Below are positions 42,800-51,707 of a DNA stretch of 64,000 nucleotides, piece after piece. Position 1 is the first letter of the stretch; the number at the start of each line of letters is the position of its first letter. Position numbers and translations under genes: made by a program. This stretch comes from Hallella bergensis DSM 17361 (GTDB lineage: Bacteria > Bacteroidota > Bacteroidia > Bacteroidales > Bacteroidaceae). The stretch is taken from NCBI RefSeq assembly GCF_000160535.1, contig NZ_GG704781.1, positions 740,003 to 804,002 on the forward strand. The letters are read 5' to 3'. The notes beneath the pieces were generated by a model. That model was not told where the DNA came from and made no database searches. It saw nothing but the letters and a program-made list of their open reading frames with translations.

Positions 42800-43369
42800 A
42801 TGAGAATCATTACAGGAAAATACAAAGGGCGTCATTTCGAGATACCTCGCACCTTCAAGGCTCGCCCAACGACCGATTTCGCAAAGGAAAGTATCTTCAA
42901 TGTGATGAAAGGATATATTGACTTTGAAGGCATTGAAGCACTCGACCTGTTTGCAGGAACAGGCAGTATTTCACTCGAGTTGTTATCACGCGGATGCTCC
43001 TCTGTCGTGAGCGTGGAAGCTGACAGAGACCATGTGCGTTTTATCAGTCAATGTATGCAAAAACTCGGAACAGCCCAAAACATTTTGGTTAAAGGTGATG
43101 TCTTTAAATTTTTGAAATCATGTCACCGGTTGTTCGATTTCATTTTTGCCGATCCTCCCTATGCGCTGGAACAGTTGCCCACGATCCCTGACCTCATCAT
43201 TGAAAACGGTCTGCTGAAAGACAACGGTTTCCTTGTTGTTGAGCATGGCAAGCAACTTGATTTCAGCAACCACCCTAACTTCATGGAACACCGAAAATAT
43301 GGCAGCGTGAACTTTAGTATCTTCAGACCCACCGCAGTGAAAAACATGGTCATTGGAGAAGAGGAGTGA
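42800..43369 (+). CDS. rsmD: 16S rRNA (guanine(966)-N(2))-methyltransferase RsmD
   Basis: 189-residue SAM-dependent enzyme that methylates G966 of 16S rRNA during 30S maturation. N-terminal 'MRIITGKYKGRHFEIP' and 'ARPTTDFAKESIFNVM' are family signatures. Motif I is 'ALDLFAGTGSISLELLSRG' (SAM binding), and the catalytic motif IV is 'FIFADPPYALEQLP'. Length and organisation are standard. It is the third gene of its run and converges with cls, 41 bp apart, with no clear hairpin between. Confidence 0.95.
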   Translation: MRIITGKYKGRHFEIPRTFKARPTTDFAKESIFNVMKGYIDFEGIEALDLFAGTGSISLELLSRGCSSVVSVEADRDHVRFISQCMQKLGTAQNILVKGDVFKFLKSCHRLFDFIFADPPYALEQLPTIPDLIIENGLLKDNGFLVVEHGKQLDFSNHPNFMEHRKYGSVNFSIFRPTAVKNMVIGEEE

Positions 43370-43410
43370 CATGACTGTATATCCAAATGAGCTCCGGAAA
43401 CTTTCAAGAA

Positions 43411-44835
43411 CTATAATAACGGACTGACAACTCTTAACACGCTTTCCCACAACCGCCTTAAAAACGAACGGTTTTTTACTTTTCTTATTTCGTCGATAAG
43501 AACACAATGCTGCATGTCGTCAAGAAAAACCTTCTTCATTCGTAGTGCCATCGCCTCGTCGTAGAAAAAAATATTCGATTCGAAATTATGTTCAAAGCTC
43601 CGCGCATCGATGTTGGTGCTGCCACAGGTGGATATGCAGTCGTCGCTGACAAGCAATTTGGAATGATTAAATCCATCTTTATAAAGATAAACCTTAACCC
43701 CAGCCCCAATGGTCTCCATGACGTAGGAGGTACTTGCCCACTCCACAATCCTTGAGTCTCCTCTCTTGGGAATCATCAGCCTGACGTCTACTCCTGTCAA
43801 AGCAGCTGTTCGCAGCGCAAACATAACCGGCTCCTTGGGCAGAAAATAGGGGCTTTCCATATAAACATATCGACGGGCTTCGAACAGCACCCGAACATAA
43901 CCCTGCATGATGTCGGGCCAAGGAGAAATGGGACTGCTCGTCACCACTTGTGCCAAGCAATTATTATTAATACGCGAATCTTGTTCCGGATAATATGCTC
44001 TTGACGTTATCAGCGTGCGGTCTACAAAGTACCAGTCCACCAAGAAGGCCCGCTGTATGCCATACACAGCCCCTCCCCTTACCAGCAAATGGGTATCACG
44101 CCACTTTTGTTTCTTTGTTCCCTTGACATATCGTGTGGCAATGTTGAAACCTCCAATAAATCCTACCTGACCGTCGATCACAATCAACTTGCGGTGGTTC
44201 CTATAGTTTACTTTCGAAGTAAATGCCGGAAACTTCACTGGCATGAAGGCATGCACATCTACTCCGCCATTCCGCATACGTTCAAAAAAAGACCCGCTCA
44301 CCCGCCAGCACCCAACATCATCATAAATCACTCGAACCTCGACACCCTCGCGCGCCTTGTCAATCAGAGCATCGGCTACAAGATTGCCTAATTCGTCATC
44401 GTTGAAAATATAGGATAGAAGATGTATATGATGCTGTGCCTTGAGTATCTCATACAGTAGTGCAGGGAAAAATTGATAGCCATCGGTAAATATTTCCACC
44501 TCGCTGTTCTTAAACGGCAAGGCCATGTTCTGGTTTTTAAAAAGATGCATCAGCGGTTGATGTGACTTGGGCAGACGAAGATTCTGTTGCTCTACAAACC
44601 CGGTCATTGAACGTTTGGTTAACTGGTCGAGTGAACCCTGACTGATCATCCTTTCCTTCCTTGTGTTCTGGCCGAAAAATATATAAAGTATCAGGCCAAA
44701 TAAAGGGAGAAACCACAACACCAATATCCATGCCATCGTCTTGGCAGGTTGTCGGTTGTCGAGCAGCACCTTTATCATGACACCTACGACTATCAGGCCA
44801 TAGATGACTCCCCATCCCCAATGCATGTATGTCAT
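43411..44835 (-). CDS. cls: Cardiolipin synthase (phospholipase D superfamily)
   Basis: 474-residue inner-membrane enzyme making cardiolipin from phosphatidylglycerol. Two N-terminal membrane helices ('GVIYGLIVVGVMIKVLL' and 'AWILVLWFLPLFGLILYIFF') are typical of ClsA-type proteins. Two HKD motifs are complete: 'NYRNHRKLIVIDGQVGFIGG' and 'FNHSKLLVSDDCISTCGSTN'. The second paralogue in this window (55773-57044) lacks these helices and is exported. The gene follows, by 52 bp, an unknown membrane protein on the same strand, and the two are likely co-transcribed. Confidence 0.95.
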   Translation of the reverse strand: MTYMHWGWGVIYGLIVVGVMIKVLLDNRQPAKTMAWILVLWFLPLFGLILYIFFGQNTRKERMISQGSLDQLTKRSMTGFVEQQNLRLPKSHQPLMHLFKNQNMALPFKNSEVEIFTDGYQFFPALLYEILKAQHHIHLLSYIFNDDELGNLVADALIDKAREGVEVRVIYDDVGCWRVSGSFFERMRNGGVDVHAFMPVKFPAFTSKVNYRNHRKLIVIDGQVGFIGGFNIATRYVKGTKKQKWRDTHLLVRGGAVYGIQRAFLVDWYFVDRTLITSRAYYPEQDSRINNNCLAQVVTSSPISPWPDIMQGYVRVLFEARRYVYMESPYFLPKEPVMFALRTAALTGVDVRLMIPKRGDSRIVEWASTSYVMETIGAGVKVYLYKDGFNHSKLLVSDDCISTCGSTNIDARSFEHNFESNIFFYDEAMALRMKKVFLDDMQHCVLIDEIRKVKNRSFLRRLWESVLRVVSPLL

Positions 44836-44887
44836 ATCAACTTAGCTTTACCTCATAGGAACATGAACTATTACGAGCACTTTCTGC

Positions 44888-46606
44888 TTATTTCATTTTC
44901 TTCCTTTGAATATAGGCCAACTCCTTCAATGCGAAATCAGTGTTGGCAGGGTCGTCGAGAAGCTGTTTTAATAATTTTTCAGCCTCGTCATATCGTTCCG
45001 ATCTGACCAGCAAATATGCCTTCCGTCGCTTCAGAAATCCCACAAACGATATTATCTCATGCATCTCAGCCATACTATTTTCCAAGCCATCCTCGCCCAC
45101 CACTGGGGATAACTCATGCAGAAATGAATCGATGAAAGTCATAGCCCGAAAGTCATGACCGTTGACCAGACAATTGATGAATGTCTGCATATATGTAATC
45201 CGGCGAGCTGGTAGGGTGAGTTGGAGGTAATAGTTCGCCCTGTAATATTGGTGCAGATGCGTGTAGCAAGCACCCACCAAATAACATATTTCTATGAATG
45301 CCTCGCGGGTTGCTGTTCCCATTTCATCAAACGAAGACTGCAACTGCCGGAAGATATTCTCCAAAATAAGCACACTTTCATAAAAACGCTTCTGCTCAAA
45401 TAATGCCTTGCCACGCAGTAAGTCGTGCCCATGACCCGTGTTCTGCAACTCGCACAGCAGCCTTTCATCATCGGTGAGTTCATTCTCCCTGCCGCTCTTT
45501 TGTTTGGCCAGAGCCTCTTTCCAAATATATCTGAATTTAGCCAGACGTTTGTCAGCAGGAATCAGGTCGTGTCCCAACAAGATACTGGTGGAGAGCCTTT
45601 GCCGTTGCAAGTCGTTGAAACCAATCGTTTTGCTTATGGGTGGCGGAGTCAGGGCTAACGTGACACGATAGTATAAAGTTTCGTCCGTTTTCTCCTGTTG
45701 CTCAAAGCAAATCATGAGTTGGCGCAACATGACCGGATTGCGCGGGTCATAGTAACTCAGCAAGGCAGACGCAGACGTATTCGCAAACCTATCATCATCA
45801 ATCAATGGCGATGATATTTTATAATCAAGAATTTCGTCCACACTTTCAATCACCGTCACCTGATCATTGCACGTCAACACAAACCGAGCAGGAACAATAT
45901 CTGCAAGTCCCATGGCAGAGGTCAGCAATTGGTGTAACCGCAAGGGTTCAGCGCGTTGCTCATGCCACTCCGGACCATCTTCCTGATGAACAATCTCTTG
46001 CTCGCGTATCAAAAAGAGCTCTCGCTTCCATGCTGCGTCCCGCATTTCAACATCATGATTGAAAGCATTCTTATTCGCATCGCTCAGTGCGTTGTATCGC
46101 ATCACAAACACATGTTGCCAGTGAAAGATGTTGCTCATAGCCCGTACCAAAACATCCTTAGCCATGTTGTCACCCATCAACAAGGCGTTCACAATATGCA
46201 CATCCACCGTGCCATTGCCCTCGTTCACCGAATAAACCAAACGACAGGTCTCCGTATTCAGGTTACACTGATTACACACAGTGCGCACCAATTCTAATCT
46301 GTCCAGTTCAGCATCAAAGAAGAACAAATAAAGCAGGCGTACGTAGGGCGAGTTTTTCTCAAGTCGGATATTGAATTGACCGCTTTGGTATCGATAGCTT
46401 GCGACGAGATCCTCCTCGCTATGCTCCCATTTCACATCACAGTTCAACGCTCTCAACGCATCGTCCACACTCACCTTGTTATCTTCCTGGGTACGTTCAT
46501 AGAGTCCTCGCTCTGCATTGTGATTCTTCTTCCACAATGAGATCAATACAAAGGCCGTAATTAAAATGATGGCCCAAACGGTCAATATGATTACAAAAGC
46601 TATCAT
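44888..46606 (-). CDS. Membrane-anchored protein with TPR-like C-terminus, unknown
   Basis: 572 residues, family not recognised. The ATG at 46606 is preferred over the GTG one codon upstream. One N-terminal helix (about 3-25, 'FVIILTVWAIILITAFVLIS') anchors a large soluble part. Residues 40-160 contain 'SPYVRLLYLFFFDAEL', a beta-rich domain of unclear type. Residues 400-570 are alpha-helical with TPR-like spacing ('LLRGKALFEQKRFYESVLIL', 'CYLVGACYTHLHQYYRANYY', 'RKAYLLVRSERYDEAEKLLK'). TPR tails usually mediate protein contacts. The gene sits 52 bp before cls, so a membrane-lipid or envelope role is plausible but unsupported. Confidence 0.7.
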   Translation of the reverse strand: MIAFVIILTVWAIILITAFVLISLWKKNHNAERGLYERTQEDNKVSVDDALRALNCDVKWEHSEEDLVASYRYQSGQFNIRLEKNSPYVRLLYLFFFDAELDRLELVRTVCNQCNLNTETCRLVYSVNEGNGTVDVHIVNALLMGDNMAKDVLVRAMSNIFHWQHVFVMRYNALSDANKNAFNHDVEMRDAAWKRELFLIREQEIVHQEDGPEWHEQRAEPLRLHQLLTSAMGLADIVPARFVLTCNDQVTVIESVDEILDYKISSPLIDDDRFANTSASALLSYYDPRNPVMLRQLMICFEQQEKTDETLYYRVTLALTPPPISKTIGFNDLQRQRLSTSILLGHDLIPADKRLAKFRYIWKEALAKQKSGRENELTDDERLLCELQNTGHGHDLLRGKALFEQKRFYESVLILENIFRQLQSSFDEMGTATREAFIEICYLVGACYTHLHQYYRANYYLQLTLPARRITYMQTFINCLVNGHDFRAMTFIDSFLHELSPVVGEDGLENSMAEMHEIISFVGFLKRRKAYLLVRSERYDEAEKLLKQLLDDPANTDFALKELAYIQRKKMK

Positions 46607-46685
46607 CACTCTGTATGCAAACTTAGCTAAAAATTTTGATAAATAGGTCTCAGGGCATATTATTTTTCAGAGCTGAGCAACAAAA

Positions 46686-46713
46686 GAGGTTGGTGCAGGA
46701 TGCTACCAACCTC
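46686..46713 (-). other. Hairpin upstream of the TPR-like membrane protein gene
   Basis: GAGGTTGGT (46686-46694) pairs perfectly with ACCAACCTC (46705-46713), 10-nt loop, 77 bp before the start codon on the minus strand. It has no U-tract; leader structure or a remnant. Confidence 0.4.
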
Positions 46714-46953
46714 GAGGGATAGATTTCGCTAACAAAAAACATTGCGAAACCATCGAAAAACTGTAGCAAATATAAGTTTTATTTTTGAATAAAACAAATA
46801 TTTTAGCAGTAAAATGCGTTTTTTAACAATAGTTGCCCAAAATGTAACGACTCAGCATTCGAGCAAGGCTATGTGACCGTCCCACTCTCATAGGAAGGCT
46901 ATACATGGCATGAAGTTGTGACGATGTGAATATCTGCACCTTCGAAAATAGTT

Positions 46954-47319
46954 AAATATAAATACCGTTTTGGGGTCAAGATTTTCGAGACATATAGAGA
47001 AAAAAAACGCCATCTTTTCTCGGCGTAATCAAGCTTGGCATGCGCCAAATGCGTCAGGTTGCTGCGATAGGAGCTTGATCGTTGTGCGGTTAAGCCTTAG
47101 TGGCAGCGCGGAAAAGGCCCAACCGCCGTGCGGTTGGGCCTTTTCCGTGATGCCATTCGATATTCAATCGCAGGCGGAGAAATAGCAAAAAAGAAGCGTT
47201 ATTTTAAAAGCCACTGACAGTCAGATATTTGCAGTATGCCGCATTTTTTGCGTATTTCGAGCGAAGACTAACTGGTTTTCGAATAAACGAAAATGAGAAG
47301 GCGTTTTGTCAAGATAATT
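46954..47319 (-). repeat. Interspersed non-coding repeat, copy C
   Basis: Read on the minus strand it begins AATTATCTTGACAAAACGCC, contains CGATTGAATATCGAATG (47154-47170), and ends with GATGGCGTTTTTTTTCTCTA (46994-47013) and an AAACGGTATTTATATT tail. Order and spacing match copy B. Confidence 0.6.
47109..47147. terminator. 39-bp near-perfect palindrome inside repeat copy C
   Basis: CGGAAAAGGCCCAACCG (47109-47125) pairs with CGGTTGGGCCTTTTCCG (47131-47147), extending to an 18-bp stem with a 3-nt loop. It lies about 190 bp beyond the sulfatase stop codon on the minus strand and could terminate that transcript. The arms read AAAAGG/CCTTTT, so the stem has its own T-tract. Confidence 0.55.
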
Positions 47320-47338
47320 AACCCTCTCTGATGCCTCC

Positions 47339-48700
47339 TTAATCCTTCGGTATATATTTATTTTTCATTCTGGTGAGCCTTGAGGGATGAGCTTTCATCC
47401 ATTCAGCAAGAAGCTTACGATGGGTCTTGACAACCTCCTGATATCGTGCATCTAAAGCAAGATTGCGCATCTCCCCGCGATCATTCTCCATATCATAGAG
47501 TTGTTCACGGTATCTGCCGGTATCATAGAGCACATACTTGAACTTCTTCGTGCGTACCATCCAACCGATAGTGCCGGCCGTTTGTGCAAAAACCGTCTCT
47601 GAAACCACATAGTCACGTCCGGGAGCCTTGGCCTCACCTTGCTCTGCCAAAGCCCTTACACTCTGCCCCTTGCAGTGAGCAGGAATCTCGATACCCGCAA
47701 AATCACACACGGTTGGCATCAGGTCAATGCCGTTGCTGACGAGTTGTGGCATCACCCGACCGGCATTTTTACCCTTTGGCAAACATATGATGTAGGGAAT
47801 GTTGACCACACTCTCATAGAGCACGGTTTTTTGGTTCCATTGGTGTTGAGCGGCGCCGTCGCCATGGTCGGAAGTGAAGATAATGACGGTGTTGTCCCAA
47901 AGCTTCTGCCGATCTATCTCATCGACTATTTTGCCTATCTCGCTATCTGTCTGTTCCGTCAGCCTATAATAGGCATTGAGATATCGGCGCCAGTCATCAG
48001 GCGTATAATCCAATGAGGGATACAGCCGGTGGTTCTGAACCTTTTCATAGGCCAAGGCTGTAGCGTCATACGGATTCACATGGAAATTAGATGGCAGTTG
48101 CGGACATTTGTTGATGTCGAGCTCGGTAATCTCACCGAAAGGAGGATTCTGGTGACGGGCATACTCACATATTCCGTGCGGAGAATTGAACGAGGCCACA
48201 AGAAAGAACGGTTTCTTTCGATCCCTGTTCCGCATATAATTGACTACAGATTCTGCCAACCCATTGTCATCATGGCCGTGAAGATTCTTGAATCCAAAAG
48301 CTTCCTTGTCTGGCAGCGAATTTGTGTTGACATGCCATTTTCCGGCATACGCACAGTCATACCCAGCATCTTTCATCATATTGCCCAAGGTGCGGTTGCG
48401 CAGAGAATCAGGCAGGGGCGTCTCGTTCTCCTGCATGCCTATCTCACTCGGCATATAGCCTGTGAACATAGACGAACGAGAAGGTCCACTAAGTGGGAGC
48501 ACACAATAAGCATTCTCAAAACGTACGCCATGACCAGCCAGTTTGTCCATCGTAGGAGTGGCCAGTTCTTTGTTTCCAGCACAACTCATCGCTGTTGCCG
48601 TTTGCTGATCAGTCATCACGTAGATGATGTTAGGGCGCTGTGACATGGCAGCCGTGGGGATCAGCGAAACCCCGCCCAATAAGTACATTGTCTTAACCAT
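47339..48700 (-). CDS. S-type sulfatase (formylglycine-dependent)
   Basis: 453-residue exported sulfatase removing sulfate from a glycan or ester. The signal peptide ends near 'PTAAMS' before 'QRPNIIYVMTDQQ', with metal-binding D31. The activation motif is 'LSGPSRSSMFTG': Ser71 stands where Cys-type enzymes have Cys, so maturation needs a radical-SAM anSME, which is not in this window. Other sites: 'YAGKWHVN' (Lys/His of the active site), 'SFNSPHG' and 'IIFTSDHGDGAAQHQWNQK' (metal-binding D/H). The C-terminus ends in a small helical domain. It is divergent from the GH28-GH105 gene across 407 bp, which suggests a shared glycan target. Confidence 0.93.
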   Translation of the reverse strand: MVKTMYLLGGVSLIPTAAMSQRPNIIYVMTDQQTATAMSCAGNKELATPTMDKLAGHGVRFENAYCVLPLSGPSRSSMFTGYMPSEIGMQENETPLPDSLRNRTLGNMMKDAGYDCAYAGKWHVNTNSLPDKEAFGFKNLHGHDDNGLAESVVNYMRNRDRKKPFFLVASFNSPHGICEYARHQNPPFGEITELDINKCPQLPSNFHVNPYDATALAYEKVQNHRLYPSLDYTPDDWRRYLNAYYRLTEQTDSEIGKIVDEIDRQKLWDNTVIIFTSDHGDGAAQHQWNQKTVLYESVVNIPYIICLPKGKNAGRVMPQLVSNGIDLMPTVCDFAGIEIPAHCKGQSVRALAEQGEAKAPGRDYVVSETVFAQTAGTIGWMVRTKKFKYVLYDTGRYREQLYDMENDRGEMRNLALDARYQEVVKTHRKLLAEWMKAHPSRLTRMKNKYIPKD

Positions 48701-48734
48701 TTTAGTTTATTTTATTCGTGAAGGTTTTACAGTA

Positions 48735-48742
48735 CAAATATA
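48735..48742 (-). promoter_or_regulatory. -7 promoter element for the sulfatase gene
   Basis: The minus strand reads TATATTTG, inside a small AGTAC...GTACT inverted repeat, 34 bp before the start codon. Confidence 0.5.
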
Positions 48743-48963
48743 GTACTTGTATTTAAATAAAACTTGTAAATCTGTCCAATGGCCTATCATTTTTGTGTAA
48801 ATCGGGCATTGTCAACAGCTACGGCCTATCTTGCCGCATAATCCAGCTTGGCCAACAGTGCGACAGGGGCAGTTGAGTTTCAATGGAGTAAGATTATCAT
48901 CATCTTGTTTAGGAACGAATTGTTTTTTAACATTTTCAATCTTCTTTTCTAAAAAATGTTCCT

Positions 48964-48971
48964 TACCTTTG
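48964..48971 (+). promoter_or_regulatory. -7 promoter element for the GH28-GH105 gene
   Basis: TACCTTTG, 136 bp before the ATG at 49108. Confidence 0.55.
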
Positions 48972-48985
48972 TACACATCAATATA

Positions 48986-49054
48986 GGGCTGTAAGCCCCT
49001 TTTTGTTTAGTAGTAATACTGGCAGGCTCTGTCTGCGAAGATAATGGACCTGCC
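48986..49054 (+). promoter_or_regulatory. Leader with two hairpins before GH28-GH105
   Basis: GGGCT/AGCCC (48986-48998) is followed by CTTTTTG, resembling a weak early terminator. GGCAGG (49021-49026) pairs with CCTGCC (49049-49054). The arrangement could allow attenuation; no ligand domain was recognised. Confidence 0.35.
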
Positions 49055-49107
49055 TTTCTCTCTAAAAACATCCATTAAAACAAACAAATAAACGAATCTT
49101 AATTAGT

Positions 49108-51663
49108 ATGAAACAATTATCGACATTGCTGGTGGCACTGTTTCTGCCACTGTTCGCTTTAGCTCAATCGTGGGATGAGGCGATGTACAAACAGATTGAA
49201 CAGAGCATCCGCATGCCGCAATTTGCCGATCGCGAATACTCGATTACACAATTTGGTGCTTCACCAAAGGCATCGGCTGCCAAAAACCAGAAAGCGATCA
49301 ACCGTGCCATTCTCATGTGTTCCAAAAAAGGCGGGGGGCGCATCGTGGTGCCTCGTGGTGAATGGCTCACCGGAGCCATACGCATGCAGAGCCATGTTAA
49401 CTTGGTGGTGGAAGAAGGCGCAACCCTGAAGTTCGCCTTCGAACCCGAGTTGTACCCATTGGTCAAGACATCATGGGAAGGTATTGGATGCTGGAACTAT
49501 TCGCCATGTATCTATGCCTATCAGGCAACCGACGTTGCACTGACGGGCAAGGGAACGATCGATGGTAACGGAAGCAAACAGACATGGTGGCCGATGTGTG
49601 GGGCGCCCCGATACGGGTTTGTAAAAGGCGAAACCAAAGAGGCTCAAAACCTCGGCTCACGTGCCCAGCTCTTGAAATATGCCGAGAATGATGTGCCGTG
49701 GGACCAACGCAAGTTTGGCATGGGTAAGGGACTGCGTTCGCAGCTGGTCAACTTTGTGGAGAGCGATGGCATTCTCATCAAAGACCTGCATTTGGTGAAC
49801 TCGCCTTTCTGGGTGATCCATCCTCTACTGTCTAAAAACATCACCGTAGACGGTGTGTTTGTGCAAAATGATGGTCCTAATGGCGACGGCTGCGACCCAG
49901 AAGCTTGTGACGGCGTGCTGATTCAGAACTGCACATTCGATACGGGCGACGACTGTATCGCCATTAAGAGTGGTCGTAACAACGATGGGCGCTTATGGAA
50001 CAAGCCCTCCCAAAATATTATTATCCGAAACTGCAAGATGGCCGATGGCCATGGCGGTGTGGTCATTGGTTCGGAGATTTCGGGTGGCTGCCGGAATGTC
50101 TTTGCTGAAGATTGCTACATGGACTCACCCCATCTCGATCGCGTGTTGCGCATCAAGACCAACAATTGCCGTGGTGGACTCATCGAGAACATCAACATGC
50201 GCAATGTCACTGTAGGTCAATGCAACGAGGCCGTGTTGCGCATCAATCTCGACTACGAGCCCCGTGAGGAATGCTACAGAGGCTTCGAGCCGACTGTGCG
50301 CAAGGTATATATGGAGAACGTAACGAGTAAGGAGAGCAAATATGGTGTACAAATCATTGGACTGAACAATATCGAAAATGTATATGATATCACGGTCAAG
50401 AACTGTAAGTTCGACGGCGTTTCCAAGGCTCCGGTAAGTATCAGCGGCAAGACCCGAGACATCAAGTTTGACAACCTTTTCATCAACGGATCCCTTGTTC
50501 TGAACGAAGCCGATCGCCCCTACAAAAACTTCTCCGAATGGATGGTGGCCTCAGAGATGAAGCGTGTGCCCGAAAGCTATTTGCTCGACTTCTCCAAGAA
50601 ACCCAAATGGAGCTATGTAATGGGCATCGAACTGGAAAGCATGCTCGACACTTATTTGGCTTACAAGAACGAAAAGATCCTGGATTATCTGAAAACTTAT
50701 CCTGCCAAGATGATTGACGAAAAGGGTAACATCACCGGATATAAATATGAGGACTTTAATCTCGACAACGTTCGCACGGCCCGTTTCATCTACCGCATGA
50801 ACCAGATGGAGCCTCAAAAAAATCTTCAGAAGGCTCTCAAAACCTTGTTCAAGCAATTGGAAAAGCAGCCACGCACCAAGGAAGGCGTGTGGTGGCACAA
50901 GGCCATCTATGCCAACCAGGTATGGCTTGACGGTATCTACATGGGACTACCCTTCTACACAATGGCTGCCCCCGCCCTGAAAGGACAAAAGAAAGCCGAA
51001 AGGAAATATTGGCCTGATGCTGTCGATCAGATCACCAAAACTGACTTCCGAACATTTGATGACAAGACCGGACTGTGGAAACACGCATGGGATGAGACCC
51101 ACACTGCGTTCTGGGCTGACAAGGCCACAGGCAAAAGCAAACACACCTGGGGGCGCGCGTTGGGATGGTACACCATGGCCATGATAGAAGTGCTTGATGC
51201 GCTGCCGCAAGATTACGCCCGTCGCCATGAGATTATCGATTTGTTTCAAAAGGCAATGACACAGGTTGTAAAGTATCAGGACAAAGAAACAGGTGTATGG
51301 TATGACGTGCTCGATGTTACCGACGACCGCAACTATTTGGAGTCCACCTGTTCATCAATGTTTGCCTATTGTCTGCTCAAAGGGTCACGCCTGGGCTATC
51401 TCGACCAGAGTTTTAGGGAAGCCGGCATAAAGGCATACCTCGGGATCATCAAAGAGTTTATCAAGGTGAATGCCGATAAAACCATCTCACTCACCAAGTG
51501 TTGTTCAGTGAGTGGATTGGGACCGGCTCCCGGCCCATACGTGAAGAAGCCCAACTTCAGACGCGACGGCTCCTTCGACTATTACATGAGCGAACCTATC
51601 CGCGACAACGATGCCAAAGGTGTCGGCCCGTTTATATGGGCAAGTCTTGAAATGGAAAGGTAA
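49108..51663 (+). CDS. Bifunctional GH28 polygalacturonase - GH105 unsaturated uronyl hydrolase
   Basis: 851-residue exported pectin-degrading fusion. Signal peptide MKQLSTLLVALFLPLFALAQ. Residues 40-480 are a GH28 right-handed beta-helix; its four active-site stretches are visible: 'NGDGCDPEACDG' (near 259, D260), 'DTGDDCIAIKSGRN' (D281/D282), 'GHGGVVIGSE' (H315) and 'RVLRIKT'. Residues about 495-851 form a GH105 (alpha/alpha)6 barrel with 'WKHAWDETHTAFWADKATGK', 'WGRALGWYTMAMIEVLD' and 'GVGPFIWASLEMER'. The pairing suggests backbone cleavage followed by removal of unsaturated galacturonate from lyase products, probably of rhamnogalacturonan. GH28 and GH105 are normally separate proteins. 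It is divergent from the sulfatase, and trpF follows by 44 bp. Confidence 0.93.
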   Translation: MKQLSTLLVALFLPLFALAQSWDEAMYKQIEQSIRMPQFADREYSITQFGASPKASAAKNQKAINRAILMCSKKGGGRIVVPRGEWLTGAIRMQSHVNLVVEEGATLKFAFEPELYPLVKTSWEGIGCWNYSPCIYAYQATDVALTGKGTIDGNGSKQTWWPMCGAPRYGFVKGETKEAQNLGSRAQLLKYAENDVPWDQRKFGMGKGLRSQLVNFVESDGILIKDLHLVNSPFWVIHPLLSKNITVDGVFVQNDGPNGDGCDPEACDGVLIQNCTFDTGDDCIAIKSGRNNDGRLWNKPSQNIIIRNCKMADGHGGVVIGSEISGGCRNVFAEDCYMDSPHLDRVLRIKTNNCRGGLIENINMRNVTVGQCNEAVLRINLDYEPREECYRGFEPTVRKVYMENVTSKESKYGVQIIGLNNIENVYDITVKNCKFDGVSKAPVSISGKTRDIKFDNLFINGSLVLNEADRPYKNFSEWMVASEMKRVPESYLLDFSKKPKWSYVMGIELESMLDTYLAYKNEKILDYLKTYPAKMIDEKGNITGYKYEDFNLDNVRTARFIYRMNQMEPQKNLQKALKTLFKQLEKQPRTKEGVWWHKAIYANQVWLDGIYMGLPFYTMAAPALKGQKKAERKYWPDAVDQITKTDFRTFDDKTGLWKHAWDETHTAFWADKATGKSKHTWGRALGWYTMAMIEVLDALPQDYARRHEIIDLFQKAMTQVVKYQDKETGVWYDVLDVTDDRNYLESTCSSMFAYCLLKGSRLGYLDQSFREAGIKAYLGIIKEFIKVNADKTISLTKCCSVSGLGPAPGPYVKKPNFRRDGSFDYYMSEPIRDNDAKGVGPFIWASLEMER

Positions 51664-51707
51664 ACTCAGCCTCTTCTTCGTATTGAATAGTTCCAAAACA
51701 AGAGAAA

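Larger units (their letters stand above)
46607..47338. other. Intergenic region with hairpins and repeat copy C
   Basis: Holds a 9-bp hairpin at 46686-46713, about 240 bp of AT-rich DNA in which I see nothing, and repeat copy C with its long palindrome. The reading frame at 46970-47185 is the repeat itself and not a gene. Confidence 0.7.
48701..49107. other. Divergent promoter region, sulfatase / GH28-GH105
   Basis: Two -7 elements face outward, and the pectinase transcript would have a leader of about 130 nt with two hairpins. Nothing else was recognised. Confidence 0.6.

Noticed and set aside
46970..47185. 71-residue open frame in the gap before the sulfatase gene
   Set aside because: It is repeat copy C including its palindrome.
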